This document shows, piece by piece, positions 30,876 through 40,336 of a DNA stretch of 64,000 nt. The notes below the pieces were generated by a model. It was not told where the DNA came from. It searched no databases and worked only from the letters and a program-made list of their open reading frames with translations. Position numbers and translations under genes: made by a program. The stretch is taken from NCBI GenBank assembly GCA_017527075.1, contig JAFXQM010000002.1:62001-126000 (forward strand), read 5' to 3'. The first letter of the stretch is position 1. The number at the start of each line of letters is the position of its first letter. Source of the DNA: Selenomonadaceae bacterium. Its GTDB lineage: Bacteria > Bacillota > Negativicutes > Selenomonadales > Selenomonadaceae.

Positions 30876-31925
30876 ATGTTGCAGAGAATAATAAACCGAT
30901 TGAACGACCTGCGCCCCAGACAGCTTTTGATTTTGGCACTGGCAGCGGGTTTTCTGATGTTCCTGTCAATCATCGTCGCCATGAATTTCGTGACGAAAAA
31001 AGAAGTCGCGGTCATGCCGCCGGTGCAAGAAAAAGTTGCGCCGCCGCCCATCGAAAAGAAAGCCGTCGTCGTCGCCAAGATGAATATTCCGCCGCGCACG
31101 AGGATTCAGGAGAATATGCTCCAAATCAAAGACGTGCCCGCCGATATGGTGCCCGAAGGTGCAATCACGAGCTTTGACGCGGTTAAAAATGTTCAAGTCC
31201 GCGCTTCGATTTTTTCGGGCGACATTCTCACCGTTCAAAAAGTTTTCAACGACAAAGCCAACGAAGGATTCACGGGCGATATTCCTCCCGACTGCCGCGC
31301 AATTTCCATAAACGTCACGGAGGTCACGGGCGTGGCGGGCTTCGCGAAACCCGGCGACAAAGTTGATTTGCTCCTCGTCGAAAAGGACAAATACAGCGCG
31401 ACGACCAATATCATCCTGCAAAACGTTCCGCTCTTGAGCGTCAACCAAGACGCGGAAGGCAACAACTTGCTCGACGAAAACGGAATTGTAAAATCCTCGG
31501 CGATAAGCAACCCGACAATCGCAACGTTCGCGCTCCCGCCGCGGGATGTCATGAAATTAATCGCAGCGGTGAATCTCGGAGAAATTTATATGATGTTGCG
31601 CCCCGCTCACCCGCAGTCAGCTTACGTCGATGAAATGCAGTACACTCTCGACTCGGTGAACAAGCCGCAGCCCGAAACGCCCGTCATCCCCGCGAACCCG
31701 ACGCCCGACATGCCCTTGCCGCAAATCCCCGGCATACCGTTCGAGGCACCCGCTCCGAAGTTCGACATAATCGCGGGCGACCAAATCGTTCAGAGCTCCG
31801 AGGAGGCACCTTCGGCGGCGAACGGAAAATCGGCACTGCCCGCAATTCCTTCGCGAAGCTCGCAGCCCGCACCCAACGTCCCCAAAACCACTCTCTCGAA
31901 TATCATTCCGCCCACGAATAACTGA
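30876..31925 (+). CDS. cpaB: Flp pilus assembly protein CpaB/RcpC
   Basis: 349 residues from the ATG at 30876 (GAAAGG seven bases upstream). One N-terminal membrane segment (~14-34) is followed by a SAF domain (AKMNIPPRTRIQENML, ~65-125) and the RcpC domain (CRAISINVTEVTGVAGFAKPGDKVDLLL, in ~140-260), then a long Pro-rich tail. CpaB lies in the periplasm and works with the secretin to form the Tad pilus channel. The secretin gene follows 17 bases later. Confidence 0.9.
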   Translation: MLQRIINRLNDLRPRQLLILALAAGFLMFLSIIVAMNFVTKKEVAVMPPVQEKVAPPPIEKKAVVVAKMNIPPRTRIQENMLQIKDVPADMVPEGAITSFDAVKNVQVRASIFSGDILTVQKVFNDKANEGFTGDIPPDCRAISINVTEVTGVAGFAKPGDKVDLLLVEKDKYSATTNIILQNVPLLSVNQDAEGNNLLDENGIVKSSAISNPTIATFALPPRDVMKLIAAVNLGEIYMMLRPAHPQSAYVDEMQYTLDSVNKPQPETPVIPANPTPDMPLPQIPGIPFEAPAPKFDIIAGDQIVQSSEEAPSAANGKSALPAIPSRSSQPAPNVPKTTLSNIIPPTNN

Positions 31926-31942
31926 TAGGCAGGAATCATAAT

Positions 31943-33697
31943 ATGAATTCATTTCTTAAAAAATTTTTTCTGACGGCTGTGCCCCTGTGTTTGGCGGCAA
32001 GCGTCGTCCAAGCGGCTCAAGTCGAAACGCTCAGCATAAAGCAGCAGACCTCGCACTACATGGACATGAAAAAGCGCATAACCCGCGTTGCCGTCGGCGA
32101 CCCCGCAATCGCCTCCGTCGTGCAACTGCCCGGCTCGGCCACCGAATTTTTAATCGTCACCAAGGCTGTCAGAGGTTCGACCGCGCTTTTCGTTTGGACA
32201 TTCGACGGCGCGCGCTACGAATATAATGTCGTCGTCTCGCCCGAAGACCCCGGTCAAGCCATGATGATTGAAAAAGCTATCGGGCTCCCCGACGTCCACG
32301 TTAAATACGTCGACGGCAGACTTTTGCTCACGGGCACCGTCGAAAATCAATATGAAAAAAATTACGCCCTGCAAACCGCCCGCCTCTTCGTCAACGCCGG
32401 CACCGAAAGCTCACTCCTCGTCGGCAGCGGCTTCGACATGAAGTTGGAAACGGATACCGCGCAAAATGCAACCAGCGGCAGAGACGATGACATTGAACTC
32501 AGCCAATCGGAGGCGAAGGGCGCGATTATCGACCTGCTCCAAATCCTCCGCCCGACTCAGATTCGGCTTGAGGCTCAGATTATCGAAATTAATTCCGACG
32601 CCGCACGGGAACTCGGATTCCAGTACGGCATAAACGGCAGCGGCGGAACTTTCGGCTTCGGCGAAAATTACAACCGCTCCAACACTTCCATCAGCGAAAC
32701 TTCTTCCGAAAACTGGTCAAGCTCCTACGGCGGCAGCGGCTCAAATTCTTTCTCCAACTCGTACAATTCAAGTTCAAGTTCAAGCGGCTCGGATTCTTCA
32801 TCTTCTTCCGACGAAGAAAATTCCTCGTCGAGTTCAAGCAGCAGCAGTTATGGTTATGATTCTTCCTCGTCGCGCGGCAACAGCGGCAGCGGCAACAACA
32901 GCTTCAGCGGCTCATACAGTTTCGGGCGGACTGTCACGTCAACCATGGACGGGCTCAGAACTTTCAGCAACAATCCGATTAAGTGGGTCACTCAGCATTT
33001 CGCGCCGATTAACGCCACGCTCACCGCGCTTGTCACGAACGGCAAGGCAAAAATTCTTTCCCGCCCGAGTGTCATGACGCTCAGCGGCGAACAGGCGACC
33101 ATTCAAATCGGCGGCAAAATTCCTTACGAAACAACGAGTGCTGTCGGCTCTTCCAACGTTTCCTTTGAAAACTACGGTATCATTCTCCAATTCAAACCCG
33201 TCGTCGATTCGCAAAACAGAATCAATTCGGCGATTCACGCGGAGGTCAGCAATCTCAGCGGGCAAGCCGTCAACGGTCGCCCGATTATCTCCACGCGCAG
33301 TGCCGATTCAATCATCAGTTTGAATTCGGGAATGCCAATCGTCATCGGCGGGCTCATGGATTCATCCGAGACAAAAACCGTTCAAAAAATTCCTCTGCTC
33401 GGCGATATTCCGATTCTCGGCGAATTTTTCAAGCACACGTCCAAATCCAGTGACAAGCGCGAAATTATAATTGTCGTGACGCCTTACCTTGTCGAAGAGG
33501 AAGAAATTTCTCGGTCGCCGATGTCGCCGCGCATGCGCGAGTGGTATGAACGTCAAGAAAAGCAGCGCGAGGAAATGGAAAGCCACGACTTCAAAAAACC
33601 CGAACCCGAAGTTGTGATTGAAGAGGAGCCCAAAAGCATTTTGCCGCCCGCCAACTATCCCAAGGACGGAAAAGTAACCGACACACCTTTTAAGTGA
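31943..33697 (+). CDS. cpaC: Tad secretin CpaC/RcpA with a Ser-rich insertion
   Basis: 584 residues. A signal peptide ends near VVQAAQV (~24). The N-terminal pilus/BON-like region (TRVAVGDPAIASVVQL, VHVKYVDGRLLLTGTV) leads into the secretin domain (QIRLEAQIIEI, then the late ILSRPSVMTLSGEQATIQIGGK and MPIVIGGLMDSSETKTVQKIPLLGDIPILGEFF). Between them, residues ~246-332 are an unusual Ser/Gly/Asn tract with acidic residues. It forms the outer-membrane pore, evidence that the host has an outer membrane. The charged Pro-rich tail is long. Confidence 0.92.
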   Translation: MNSFLKKFFLTAVPLCLAASVVQAAQVETLSIKQQTSHYMDMKKRITRVAVGDPAIASVVQLPGSATEFLIVTKAVRGSTALFVWTFDGARYEYNVVVSPEDPGQAMMIEKAIGLPDVHVKYVDGRLLLTGTVENQYEKNYALQTARLFVNAGTESSLLVGSGFDMKLETDTAQNATSGRDDDIELSQSEAKGAIIDLLQILRPTQIRLEAQIIEINSDAARELGFQYGINGSGGTFGFGENYNRSNTSISETSSENWSSSYGGSGSNSFSNSYNSSSSSSGSDSSSSSDEENSSSSSSSSSYGYDSSSSRGNSGSGNNSFSGSYSFGRTVTSTMDGLRTFSNNPIKWVTQHFAPINATLTALVTNGKAKILSRPSVMTLSGEQATIQIGGKIPYETTSAVGSSNVSFENYGIILQFKPVVDSQNRINSAIHAEVSNLSGQAVNGRPIISTRSADSIISLNSGMPIVIGGLMDSSETKTVQKIPLLGDIPILGEFFKHTSKSSDKREIIIVVTPYLVEEEEISRSPMSPRMREWYERQEKQREEMESHDFKKPEPEVVIEEEPKSILPPANYPKDGKVTDTPFK

Positions 33698-33724
33698 TTA
33701 AAATCGCCGAAGGAGGTTTTCCCC

Positions 33725-34567
33725 ATGGCTGTCGCGACGCCGCACTCCATCGAACGGAGCAGCGTTATAATCAGCGTGTTCAGCACGACGCCCGGTATCG
33801 GCAAGACGATAACCGCGATTAACTTGTCGGCGGGCTTGGCTCACGAAGGTTACAAAGTTTGCTTGTGCGACCTCGACCTGCAATTCGGCGACGTGCTCAA
33901 TTATCTGAAACTCTCTTCCACGAAAACCGTCGCGGGTGCTCAGCGCGAACTGCTCGACCACCCCGAAAAATTTCGCGTCAGAGATTTCCTGATTGATTAT
34001 GAACACGAGGGGCTGACCTTTTCGATTTTGCCCGCGCCGCTTTACGTCTTCGACGCATATCAAACCGACGTTGAACTTGTCACGGACATTGTCACCCGCC
34101 TCAACTTCTACGACTTTGTTATCCTCGACCTGAACTCAATGTTCAGCGCGTTGAATTTGGCGATGCTCGACATCAGCGCGGTCATAAATTACATTGGCGT
34201 TATCGACTTCCTGCCCGCGCTCAAAAATTACAAAATCGGTTACGATACGCTGATTCGCTTTGAGTACGAGGAAAGTAAAATCCGCCTCATTGAAAACCGT
34301 GCCGACTCGCAGAAATTAATCGACGGCAGAGACGTGGAAAAACTTTTGGGCGAGCCGTTCTATCACCGCCTGCCCAACGATTATCCGTCCGTCAACAAAT
34401 CGATTAACAGCGGTCAGCCGCTCATGTTCGCCGCCCCCGACTCCAAGCTGACAAAAAGTTTCGATGAACTCGTCGGGCTCTACACGAATCGTCAGCCGAC
34501 CATTGCGCCCGAAGAGGCGACGGGCGGAGGATTTTTAAGCAAAGTCAAAGGTTGGTTCGGCTTTTGA
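33725..34567 (+). CDS. CpaE/MinD-like ATPase with atypical Walker A (first of two)
   Basis: 280 residues of ParA/MinD fold. The P-loop is STTPGIGKTITAINL: the P-loop Lys is present, but the MinD signature Lys of KGGxGKT is replaced. CDLDLQFGDVL is the A'-box region, and residue ~130 reads FVILDLNS at Walker B. A C-terminal amphipathic stretch (SKVKGWFGF) may bind membrane. There is no N-terminal receiver domain. CpaE/TadZ proteins localise the Tad apparatus. GGAGG lies 9 bases before the ATG. Confidence 0.82.
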   Translation: MAVATPHSIERSSVIISVFSTTPGIGKTITAINLSAGLAHEGYKVCLCDLDLQFGDVLNYLKLSSTKTVAGAQRELLDHPEKFRVRDFLIDYEHEGLTFSILPAPLYVFDAYQTDVELVTDIVTRLNFYDFVILDLNSMFSALNLAMLDISAVINYIGVIDFLPALKNYKIGYDTLIRFEYEESKIRLIENRADSQKLIDGRDVEKLLGEPFYHRLPNDYPSVNKSINSGQPLMFAAPDSKLTKSFDELVGLYTNRQPTIAPEEATGGGFLSKVKGWFGF

Positions 34568-34657
34568 AAAACGATTTCTAATTCACAAGTGGTAAAAAAA
34601 GCGTCGGGTCTTGGGTTGGGATTCCAAAATCCAAATTGAACAAAGGGGGATTGAATC

Positions 34658-35764
34658 ATGGCTTACCGAGCGATTGTTGTTGATGACGACCCGAACATGT
34701 TGGACAACATTGTCAACACGCTCAAGCGTTCGGCTGACTTTGAAGTCGCGTCGTCTTACGGGCACGCGAGTGCCGCCATCAATCCCGCCGCCATGTTCCA
34801 TCCGGATTTATTCCTTCTTAACGTTGAGGACGAAGAAACCCTTAACATGGTGTCCGATTTCGTCGATAAGTTTCCCGGAGCGTACATCCTGGGCACGATG
34901 AACCAATGGGACCCGATAATTGCCCGAAAGACTTCAGAGGGCGGCGCGACGGGTTGTATCTTGAAACCCTTGACCGCCAGAGACATCCTCGAATACATTC
35001 AGCTCTACTCGATTCGCGGCGAACATAAGCCCGCAAAGTTGATTTCTTTCTTCAGCCCGAAAGGCCGCGCAGGGCGCACGACGTTGGCGGCGATTCTCGC
35101 GTTGCTGATTGCCGAGAAGACGGGCGAGCGCGTTGCTCTGATTGACGCCGACTTGCAATTCGGGGACCTGCCGATTTTCTTCGACTTGGAACCCAAACGC
35201 ACGGTCGTCGAGGCCACGCAGGATATCAAACTCCTGACGCCCGTAAGTTTCGCGCCGTACTTCTACCCGATTAAAGACGGCGTCGAATTGTTGAGCAGCC
35301 CCGACCGCCCCGAATACGCCGAGCTGGTTGCCCCCGAAAGTTTAACCGAAGTCGTCATGATGGCGGGCAACATCTTCCGCTACGTGCTTATCGATTTGCC
35401 TTCGGGCTTCAATCCGATAACGCTCAACGTCTGCCGCGTTTCAAATCTGGTTTTCGTCACGACGATGATAAACAGCGGCTTCGAGATTAAGCACGCAAAG
35501 AAAGCCATGGAAATGTTCGACTCGCAGGCTGACGGCCGCCGCAAAGTTCACGCGGTGTTCACCCGTGTAAATCCTTTCACGGAGGAAAACCGACAAAAAA
35601 TTTCCGACCAACTCGGCTATCCCGTCGACGACATGATTCCCAACGAGTACAAAATGATTTCCGTTGCCAACAGCGGCCGCCTTGCAAAAGGTTTGCCGAT
35701 GGATACATTGTTGATGAAGACGATAAGCGGCATGGCGGATAAAATTATCGCGTCAGCTTCTTAA
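34658..35764 (+). CDS. cpaE: CpaE/TadZ pilus-localising protein: receiver-like plus MinD-like domains
   Basis: 368 residues. Residues 1-120 are a response-regulator-like domain starting AIVVDDDPNMLDN, with LKPL near the end. The phosphoacceptor position reads FLLNVED, Asn instead of Asp, so phosphorylation is unlikely. Residues 125-365 are MinD-like with SPKGRAGRTTLAAIL: the signature Lys is kept but the P-loop Lys is Arg. DADLQFGDLPIFF and VLIDLPSGFNP follow. It complements the preceding gene, which has the reverse pattern. AAAGGGGG lies about 9 bases before the ATG. Confidence 0.85.
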   Translation: MAYRAIVVDDDPNMLDNIVNTLKRSADFEVASSYGHASAAINPAAMFHPDLFLLNVEDEETLNMVSDFVDKFPGAYILGTMNQWDPIIARKTSEGGATGCILKPLTARDILEYIQLYSIRGEHKPAKLISFFSPKGRAGRTTLAAILALLIAEKTGERVALIDADLQFGDLPIFFDLEPKRTVVEATQDIKLLTPVSFAPYFYPIKDGVELLSSPDRPEYAELVAPESLTEVVMMAGNIFRYVLIDLPSGFNPITLNVCRVSNLVFVTTMINSGFEIKHAKKAMEMFDSQADGRRKVHAVFTRVNPFTEENRQKISDQLGYPVDDMIPNEYKMISVANSGRLAKGLPMDTLLMKTISGMADKIIASAS

Positions 35765-35884
35765 AGGAGGTGAGTTGTTCTCTTCGGCAGTAAAAATTTT
35801 TCAAGCAGGAATTTCAAGATTGGTGTAGAAATCCATGATTAATTCAGGAACCTGTACTAAACTTGGAACTGAAGGAGGTAGAGA

Positions 35885-36844
35885 ATGGTCGTTCTTGTCG
35901 CGGCAATGGGAGCGATAGCGACATTTCTCTTCGTGCTGTTCGGTCTGATGTTCATCAGGCGAAGTCGGAGCATGGACATCTTCCACCGCTTGCGCCGCCA
36001 CTATGACGCAAACGCCGGCAAGTTTAAGCAAACGGAAGACATCCTCCGCCGCGCCCACGATTTTATCGACAAGGCAGCAAAACCCATTGCCGATTTGAAC
36101 ATCTCAAAGAATTTAGATTTCATCCTCAAGCAAGCAGGTATCCCGCTTCTCGGCGCAGAATTTATCGTCGTTGCATTAATCTGCGCGGTGCTCGGAACGG
36201 TCGCGCTCTACGTGATAACGTTCAACCTGTCAATCGCGCCGCTCGCCGGCGTCGGAATTATTCTGATAATGTTGCTTTGGGTCAGAATGCGAGTCAATAA
36301 ACGACGCAAGGCTTTCACGGAGCAACTCGGCGATTGCCTGACGACGGTCGCGAACGCATTGCGCGCAGGTTACAGTTTCCAGCAAGCGATGGACGTGGTG
36401 GCAAGAGAAATGGAGCCGCCAATGAGTACGGAGTTTGAACGCGTGACGACCGACGTGGCAATGGGTGTGACGTTGGAAGACGCCCTGCAACAAATGAACA
36501 GACGCGTCGGCAGCAGAGACTTTGACCTGGTGGTCACGGCGGTTTTGATTCAGCGGGAAATCGGAGGGAACCTTGCACAGATACTTGACACGATAAGTTA
36601 TACTATAAATGAGAGAATCCGAATGAAGCGCGAGATAAATGCGCTGACGGCTCAAGGCAGATTCTCGGCGTGGGTGCTCATGGTTTTGCCGTTCGTCGTG
36701 GCGGCGTTCTGTTGGATATTCAACCACGACCAAATGCTCATCTTCGTCAACGAGGACATCGGGCGCATTGCCTTGGCTGCGATAATCATCATGCAGATTT
36801 TCGGATTCATCGTCATTCGACGGATTGTCGACATCGAGCTTTAA
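35885..36844 (+). CDS. tadB: Tad secretion inner-membrane protein TadB
   Basis: 319 residues. An N-terminal membrane segment, two central ones (~100-145) and two near the C-terminus (~255-315) flank the T2SSF domain (LGDCLTTVANALRAGYSFQQAMDVVAREMEPP in ~155-275). It forms the inner-membrane platform with TadC. GGAGGTAGAGA precedes the ATG. The 120-base gap upstream also holds an unused strong ribosome binding site (AAAGGAGGTGAG at 35763-35775) followed by a 17-codon TTG frame, which may be a remnant or leader. Confidence 0.9.
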   Translation: MVVLVAAMGAIATFLFVLFGLMFIRRSRSMDIFHRLRRHYDANAGKFKQTEDILRRAHDFIDKAAKPIADLNISKNLDFILKQAGIPLLGAEFIVVALICAVLGTVALYVITFNLSIAPLAGVGIILIMLLWVRMRVNKRRKAFTEQLGDCLTTVANALRAGYSFQQAMDVVAREMEPPMSTEFERVTTDVAMGVTLEDALQQMNRRVGSRDFDLVVTAVLIQREIGGNLAQILDTISYTINERIRMKREINALTAQGRFSAWVLMVLPFVVAAFCWIFNHDQMLIFVNEDIGRIALAAIIIMQIFGFIVIRRIVDIEL

Positions 36845-36926
36845 ATCGTTTACAGTCGGTTGCCCGTGACAGGAGTAGCCGCAAAAATAAATTCAACTTA
36901 TTTCTTAAGTTTGGAGGAGATAACTC

Positions 36927-37133
36927 ATGATTAAGTACATCGATAAGCTGATTGCGAAGCTCAAGGCCTCGGAGAAAGGTCAGGGCATGGTCGAGTACGC
37001 ACTCATCATTGCGTTCGTCGCGGCAATCGCCATCGTCGCTCTTAACAACGGTTTGGGTCAGGCGATTAAAGACGCATTCACCAGTGCAAGTAGCATGGTC
37101 AGCAGCGCGAACAATGTGGTCACTAAAACCTAA
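36927..37133 (+). CDS. flp: Flp-type pilin prepilin
   Basis: 68 residues. A short leader ends KGQGMVEYALI: cleavage after the first Gly leaves the +5 Glu and +6 Tyr of the Flp family. One hydrophobic helix (ALIIAFVAAIAIVAL) and a Ser/Asn-rich tail follow. It is the major subunit of Tad adhesion pili, secreted through the complex encoded around it. GGAGGAGATAACTC precedes the ATG. Its own terminator follows, so it can be made in excess over the machinery. The processing peptidase (TadV/CpaA) is not in the window. Confidence 0.92.
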   Translation: MIKYIDKLIAKLKASEKGQGMVEYALIIAFVAAIAIVALNNGLGQAIKDAFTSASSMVSSANNVVTKT

Positions 37134-37199
37134 TAACACCTGAAGGGTGAGGACACGCAAACAAATAAGAAACGATTAGCTTAACAGATGAAAATTTAT

Positions 37200-37233
37200 G
37201 AGCTTCCAGAATTATTTTTGGAGGCTCCTTTTT
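37200..37233 (+). terminator. Intra-operon terminator after flp
   Basis: GAGCTTCC / GGAGGCTC (one G-U) with an AT-rich loop and CTTTTT. It probably attenuates read-through into tadE. Confidence 0.75.
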
Positions 37234-37251
37234 CGATTAAGGGAACATTCC

Positions 37252-37282
37252 ATTCCTAATTCCAAATTTCTAATTCCTAATT
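37252..37282 (-). repeat. ATTCCTAATT repeat upstream of tadE
   Basis: Degenerate units of the TTAGGAAT family, here in the complementary orientation. Confidence 0.7.
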
Positions 37283-37301
37283 AAAAAGACGGGTGAGGCG
37301 T

Positions 37302-37766
37302 ATGAAAAGACAACAAGGACAATCGATGGTAGAATTCGCGCTCATTGCGCCGATAGTCTTCCTGATGATTTTCGGAATGATTTGGGGCGGAATAATGTTC
37401 ATGGAGTATATGCACTACAGCAACGCCGTCAGAACAGCCGCCCGTCAAATCGCCGTGGTAAATAATGATTCACAGCGCGCCGCAATGATAACATCGCAAA
37501 AAGAATGGTTGCAGGGCTTGTGGAAAGAGGAAGTGGGCGTGGAGTTTTACGAGCCGAATCCCGTAGTTAAGATTGAAGAAAATTACGCTGCCGAAGACAC
37601 GGAACATACAAACCTCTTGAGCAGAGACGTTGTGGTTACCGTAACTTTCAGGCGCGCGGTAAATATTCCTAACATCTTGGACGCGGTGGACTTCCCGCCG
37701 AAATATATCAAAACACTGGAATATCGGATGAGAGTTGAAGAGTCGAGCTCAAACGACCCGACTTGA
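37302..37766 (+). CDS. tadE: TadE-like pseudopilin
   Basis: 154 residues from the ATG at 37302; an in-frame GTG nine bases earlier is the alternative, and GGGTGAGG overlaps both. QQGQSMVEFALIAPIVFLMIF at the N-terminus is the TadE motif and lone membrane helix; the rest (~110 residues) is extracytoplasmic. Minor pilins of this type are processed like Flp and are needed for pilus assembly. cpaF starts 15 bases later. Confidence 0.85.
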   Translation: MKRQQGQSMVEFALIAPIVFLMIFGMIWGGIMFMEYMHYSNAVRTAARQIAVVNNDSQRAAMITSQKEWLQGLWKEEVGVEFYEPNPVVKIEENYAAEDTEHTNLLSRDVVVTVTFRRAVNIPNILDAVDFPPKYIKTLEYRMRVEESSSNDPT

Positions 37767-37781
37767 GGGGGCTGAAAATTT

Positions 37782-39284
37782 ATGGCAAGGTCATTATCGT
37801 TGTTGGAGCGTTTGGGCGGCAAGACACAGCAAGATAAGCAGCCGACCGAACGACCGCGCCTGCCTAAGCCCGAAGCAAAAAAAACGCCGACTCCTCAGCA
37901 GCCCGCCGAAACTTACACGGAAAAGCAAATCCAACAGGAACGCGAGGCTCACGTCGAAGCGTCGGCATTCGCGGGCAGACGCGCGCTGACAAGCCGCAAC
38001 GACGTAATGCAGGAGCTCAAGCTGGCAGTCCACCGCCGAATCGTCGACGAAATGACGCCCGAAGAACAGCAGGTGCTCGTTCGCGGCGAAGATGCGCGCG
38101 ACCAGATTAAAAATATCATTTCGGTTTACAGCAACCGCGAAATGGCGGAGAGTGCCTACACGCTGTCACGCGGCGAAAGACTTCAGCTCGTCGACGACAT
38201 CAGCAACGAACTTTTGGGCTTGGGACCGCTGGAACCTCTCCTGCAAAACGACAGCATAACCGAAATCATGGTCAACGGACCAAAGCAGATTTTTATCGAA
38301 CAAAAGGGCAAGCTCAAGCTCAGCGACGTGCACTTCTACGACAACGCGCACCTGATGAATATCATCGAGAGAATTTTGACGCCGCTCGGTCGGCGCGTGG
38401 ACGAATCATCTCCGCTGGTCGACGCGCGCCTTGCCGACGGTTCTCGTGTCAACATAATCATCCCGCCGCTGTCGCTCGTCGGTCCCGCAATCACCATCCG
38501 AAAATTTTCAAAGAAACCTCTGTCGATTAAAGACTTAATCGGCTTCGGCACACTCAACGAGGACATGGCGACGTTCCTTGAGGCTTGCGTCAAAGCACGG
38601 CTGAATATTTTGGTAAGCGGCGGCACGGGCTCAGGCAAGACGACGACGCTCAACGTTCTCAGCTCGTTCATTCCGCACACGGACAGAATCGTGACAATCG
38701 AGGACGCCGCCGAACTTCGCCTGCAACAAATTCACGTCGTGACTTTGGAGAGTCGCCCCGCGAACTTGGAGGGGCAGGGCGCGATAACCATTCGAGATTT
38801 GGTCAAGAACGCGCTGCGCATGAGACCCGACAGAATTATCGTCGGTGAGGTTCGTGCCGGCGAGGCGTTGGACATGTTGCAGGCGATGAACACCGGTCAC
38901 GACGGCTCGCTGACCACCGCCCACGCCAACACTCCCCGCGACGTCCTCAGCCGCCTGGAGACAATGGTTTTGATGGCGGGCATGGAACTTCCCGTCCGCG
39001 CCGTTCGCACTCAAGTTTCCTCGGCAATCGATTTGATTCTTCAGCAGTCCCGTATCCGTGACGGCACGAGAAAAATCACGCACATCACGGAGGTGCAGGG
39101 CATGGAGGGCGACACGATTGTCACGCAAGATTTATTCCGTTATGTGCAGGAGCGAATCGACGAGAAGGGCAAATCCGTCGGGCATTACGAAAGCATGGGG
39201 CTCATGCCGAATTTCATGGACAAGTTCCAAATGAACGGAATCGAGTTGCCGCCGTCGTTCTTCACAAGCGGACGGAAGAGGTGA
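37782..39284 (+). CDS. cpaF: Tad secretion ATPase CpaF/TadA
   Basis: 500 residues. The N-terminal region is Pro/Gln/Lys-rich (~1-70). The T2SSE ATPase domain carries Walker A VSGGTGSGKTTTLN (~283), the Asp box TIEDAAELRLQ, Walker B DRIIVGEVRAGEALDML and the His box TTAHANTPRDVLSRLE. It is the hexameric cytoplasmic motor for Flp pilus assembly. GAGGGGG lies about 9 bases before the ATG. Confidence 0.95.
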   Translation: MARSLSLLERLGGKTQQDKQPTERPRLPKPEAKKTPTPQQPAETYTEKQIQQEREAHVEASAFAGRRALTSRNDVMQELKLAVHRRIVDEMTPEEQQVLVRGEDARDQIKNIISVYSNREMAESAYTLSRGERLQLVDDISNELLGLGPLEPLLQNDSITEIMVNGPKQIFIEQKGKLKLSDVHFYDNAHLMNIIERILTPLGRRVDESSPLVDARLADGSRVNIIIPPLSLVGPAITIRKFSKKPLSIKDLIGFGTLNEDMATFLEACVKARLNILVSGGTGSGKTTTLNVLSSFIPHTDRIVTIEDAAELRLQQIHVVTLESRPANLEGQGAITIRDLVKNALRMRPDRIIVGEVRAGEALDMLQAMNTGHDGSLTTAHANTPRDVLSRLETMVLMAGMELPVRAVRTQVSSAIDLILQQSRIRDGTRKITHITEVQGMEGDTIVTQDLFRYVQERIDEKGKSVGHYESMGLMPNFMDKFQMNGIELPPSFFTSGRKR

Positions 39285-39290
39285 GCCGCG

Positions 39291-40298
39291 GTGTTCGTTG
39301 TATTCGCGTTGCTCGCCTCGTTTTTCTTTGCCGCAGCCGTCGCCTTCGGAGTGATGTATTATAAGCAAAATCCCGAAGCTCAACTGCGAAAACGTTTGCA
39401 CGACATGATAGACGCGGCGGAAGCGGAGCGCGCCAAGAATCCGAAGAAAAGAAAAAATAAAACGCCGACGATTGTCAAGCTGGCACCGAGCGCGGCGGTT
39501 CAACAACTCATTCGCCCCGGCGGCAAGTTTGCAAGATTTTATCGTCGAGTGATTCGCCCGTTCCTTAACAATATGGAAGACCGCCTGCAAAAATTTACGC
39601 CGAACGAAATCCGCCTTCAGCTGGAGGATAAAATTTTTCGCGTGGGCAAGGTCGGCGTCTGGAACGTCAAGCGGCTGGTGACGATTTGGTGCCTGTCGAT
39701 TATCGCGGCGACAATCATGGCGATTCTGGTCATACACAGCATGGACTTGCACCCGCTGCAAAAAATTTTTACAATCTTGCTCGGCGCGTTCATGGGCGCG
39801 GGCATTCCGTTCGCCATGCTGAATTCGGCGATAAGGAACAGGCAAAAAGCCATTCGCAGACAGCTGCCCGAATTCTTGGATATTTTGTGTGTAAGTGTTC
39901 AAGCGGGCTTGTCTTTTGACGGCGCAGTAGGTAAAATGACACAGCGAATGCACGGACCACTCATCGACGAATTCAAGCGCATGCAAAACGACGTGGCTCT
40001 CGGCATGACGCACCAATATGCTTTGACGAATCTGGCGCAACGTTGTGACTTGGAGGAAGTTTATCTGTTCACGACGTCGGTAATCCAAGCGGAGAAATTG
40101 GGCACGAGCATAACGCGAACGCTCAAAACTCAGGCGGACAACATGCGCGACCGTCATCGTCAGCACGTCAAAGCTCAGGCGTTGAAAGCTCCCGTAAAAA
40201 TAATTTTTCCCATGGTCTTATTCATCTTCCCGTCAATTTTCGTCATATTGCTTTTCCCCGCCGTGATGTCACTCATCAAAGCTTTCAGCGGAAAATAA
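39291..40298 (+). CDS. tadC: Tad secretion inner-membrane protein TadC
   Basis: 335 residues; GTG start six bases after a GAGGTGA inside the end of cpaF. One N-terminal membrane helix, two central ones (~125-180), the T2SSF domain (LPEFLDILCVSVQAGLSFDGA, then VIQAEKLGTSITRTLKTQAD) and a C-terminal helix. Partner of TadB. Last recognisable Tad gene; TadD-, TadF- and TadG-like genes are absent here. Confidence 0.9.
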   Translation: MFVVFALLASFFFAAAVAFGVMYYKQNPEAQLRKRLHDMIDAAEAERAKNPKKRKNKTPTIVKLAPSAAVQQLIRPGGKFARFYRRVIRPFLNNMEDRLQKFTPNEIRLQLEDKIFRVGKVGVWNVKRLVTIWCLSIIAATIMAILVIHSMDLHPLQKIFTILLGAFMGAGIPFAMLNSAIRNRQKAIRRQLPEFLDILCVSVQAGLSFDGAVGKMTQRMHGPLIDEFKRMQNDVALGMTHQYALTNLAQRCDLEEVYLFTTSVIQAEKLGTSITRTLKTQADNMRDRHRQHVKAQALKAPVKIIFPMVLFIFPSIFVILLFPAVMSLIKAFSGK

Positions 40299-40336
40299 TT
40301 TGTTCCGGATTTAAAACCTGCCGTTAGGAAATCATA

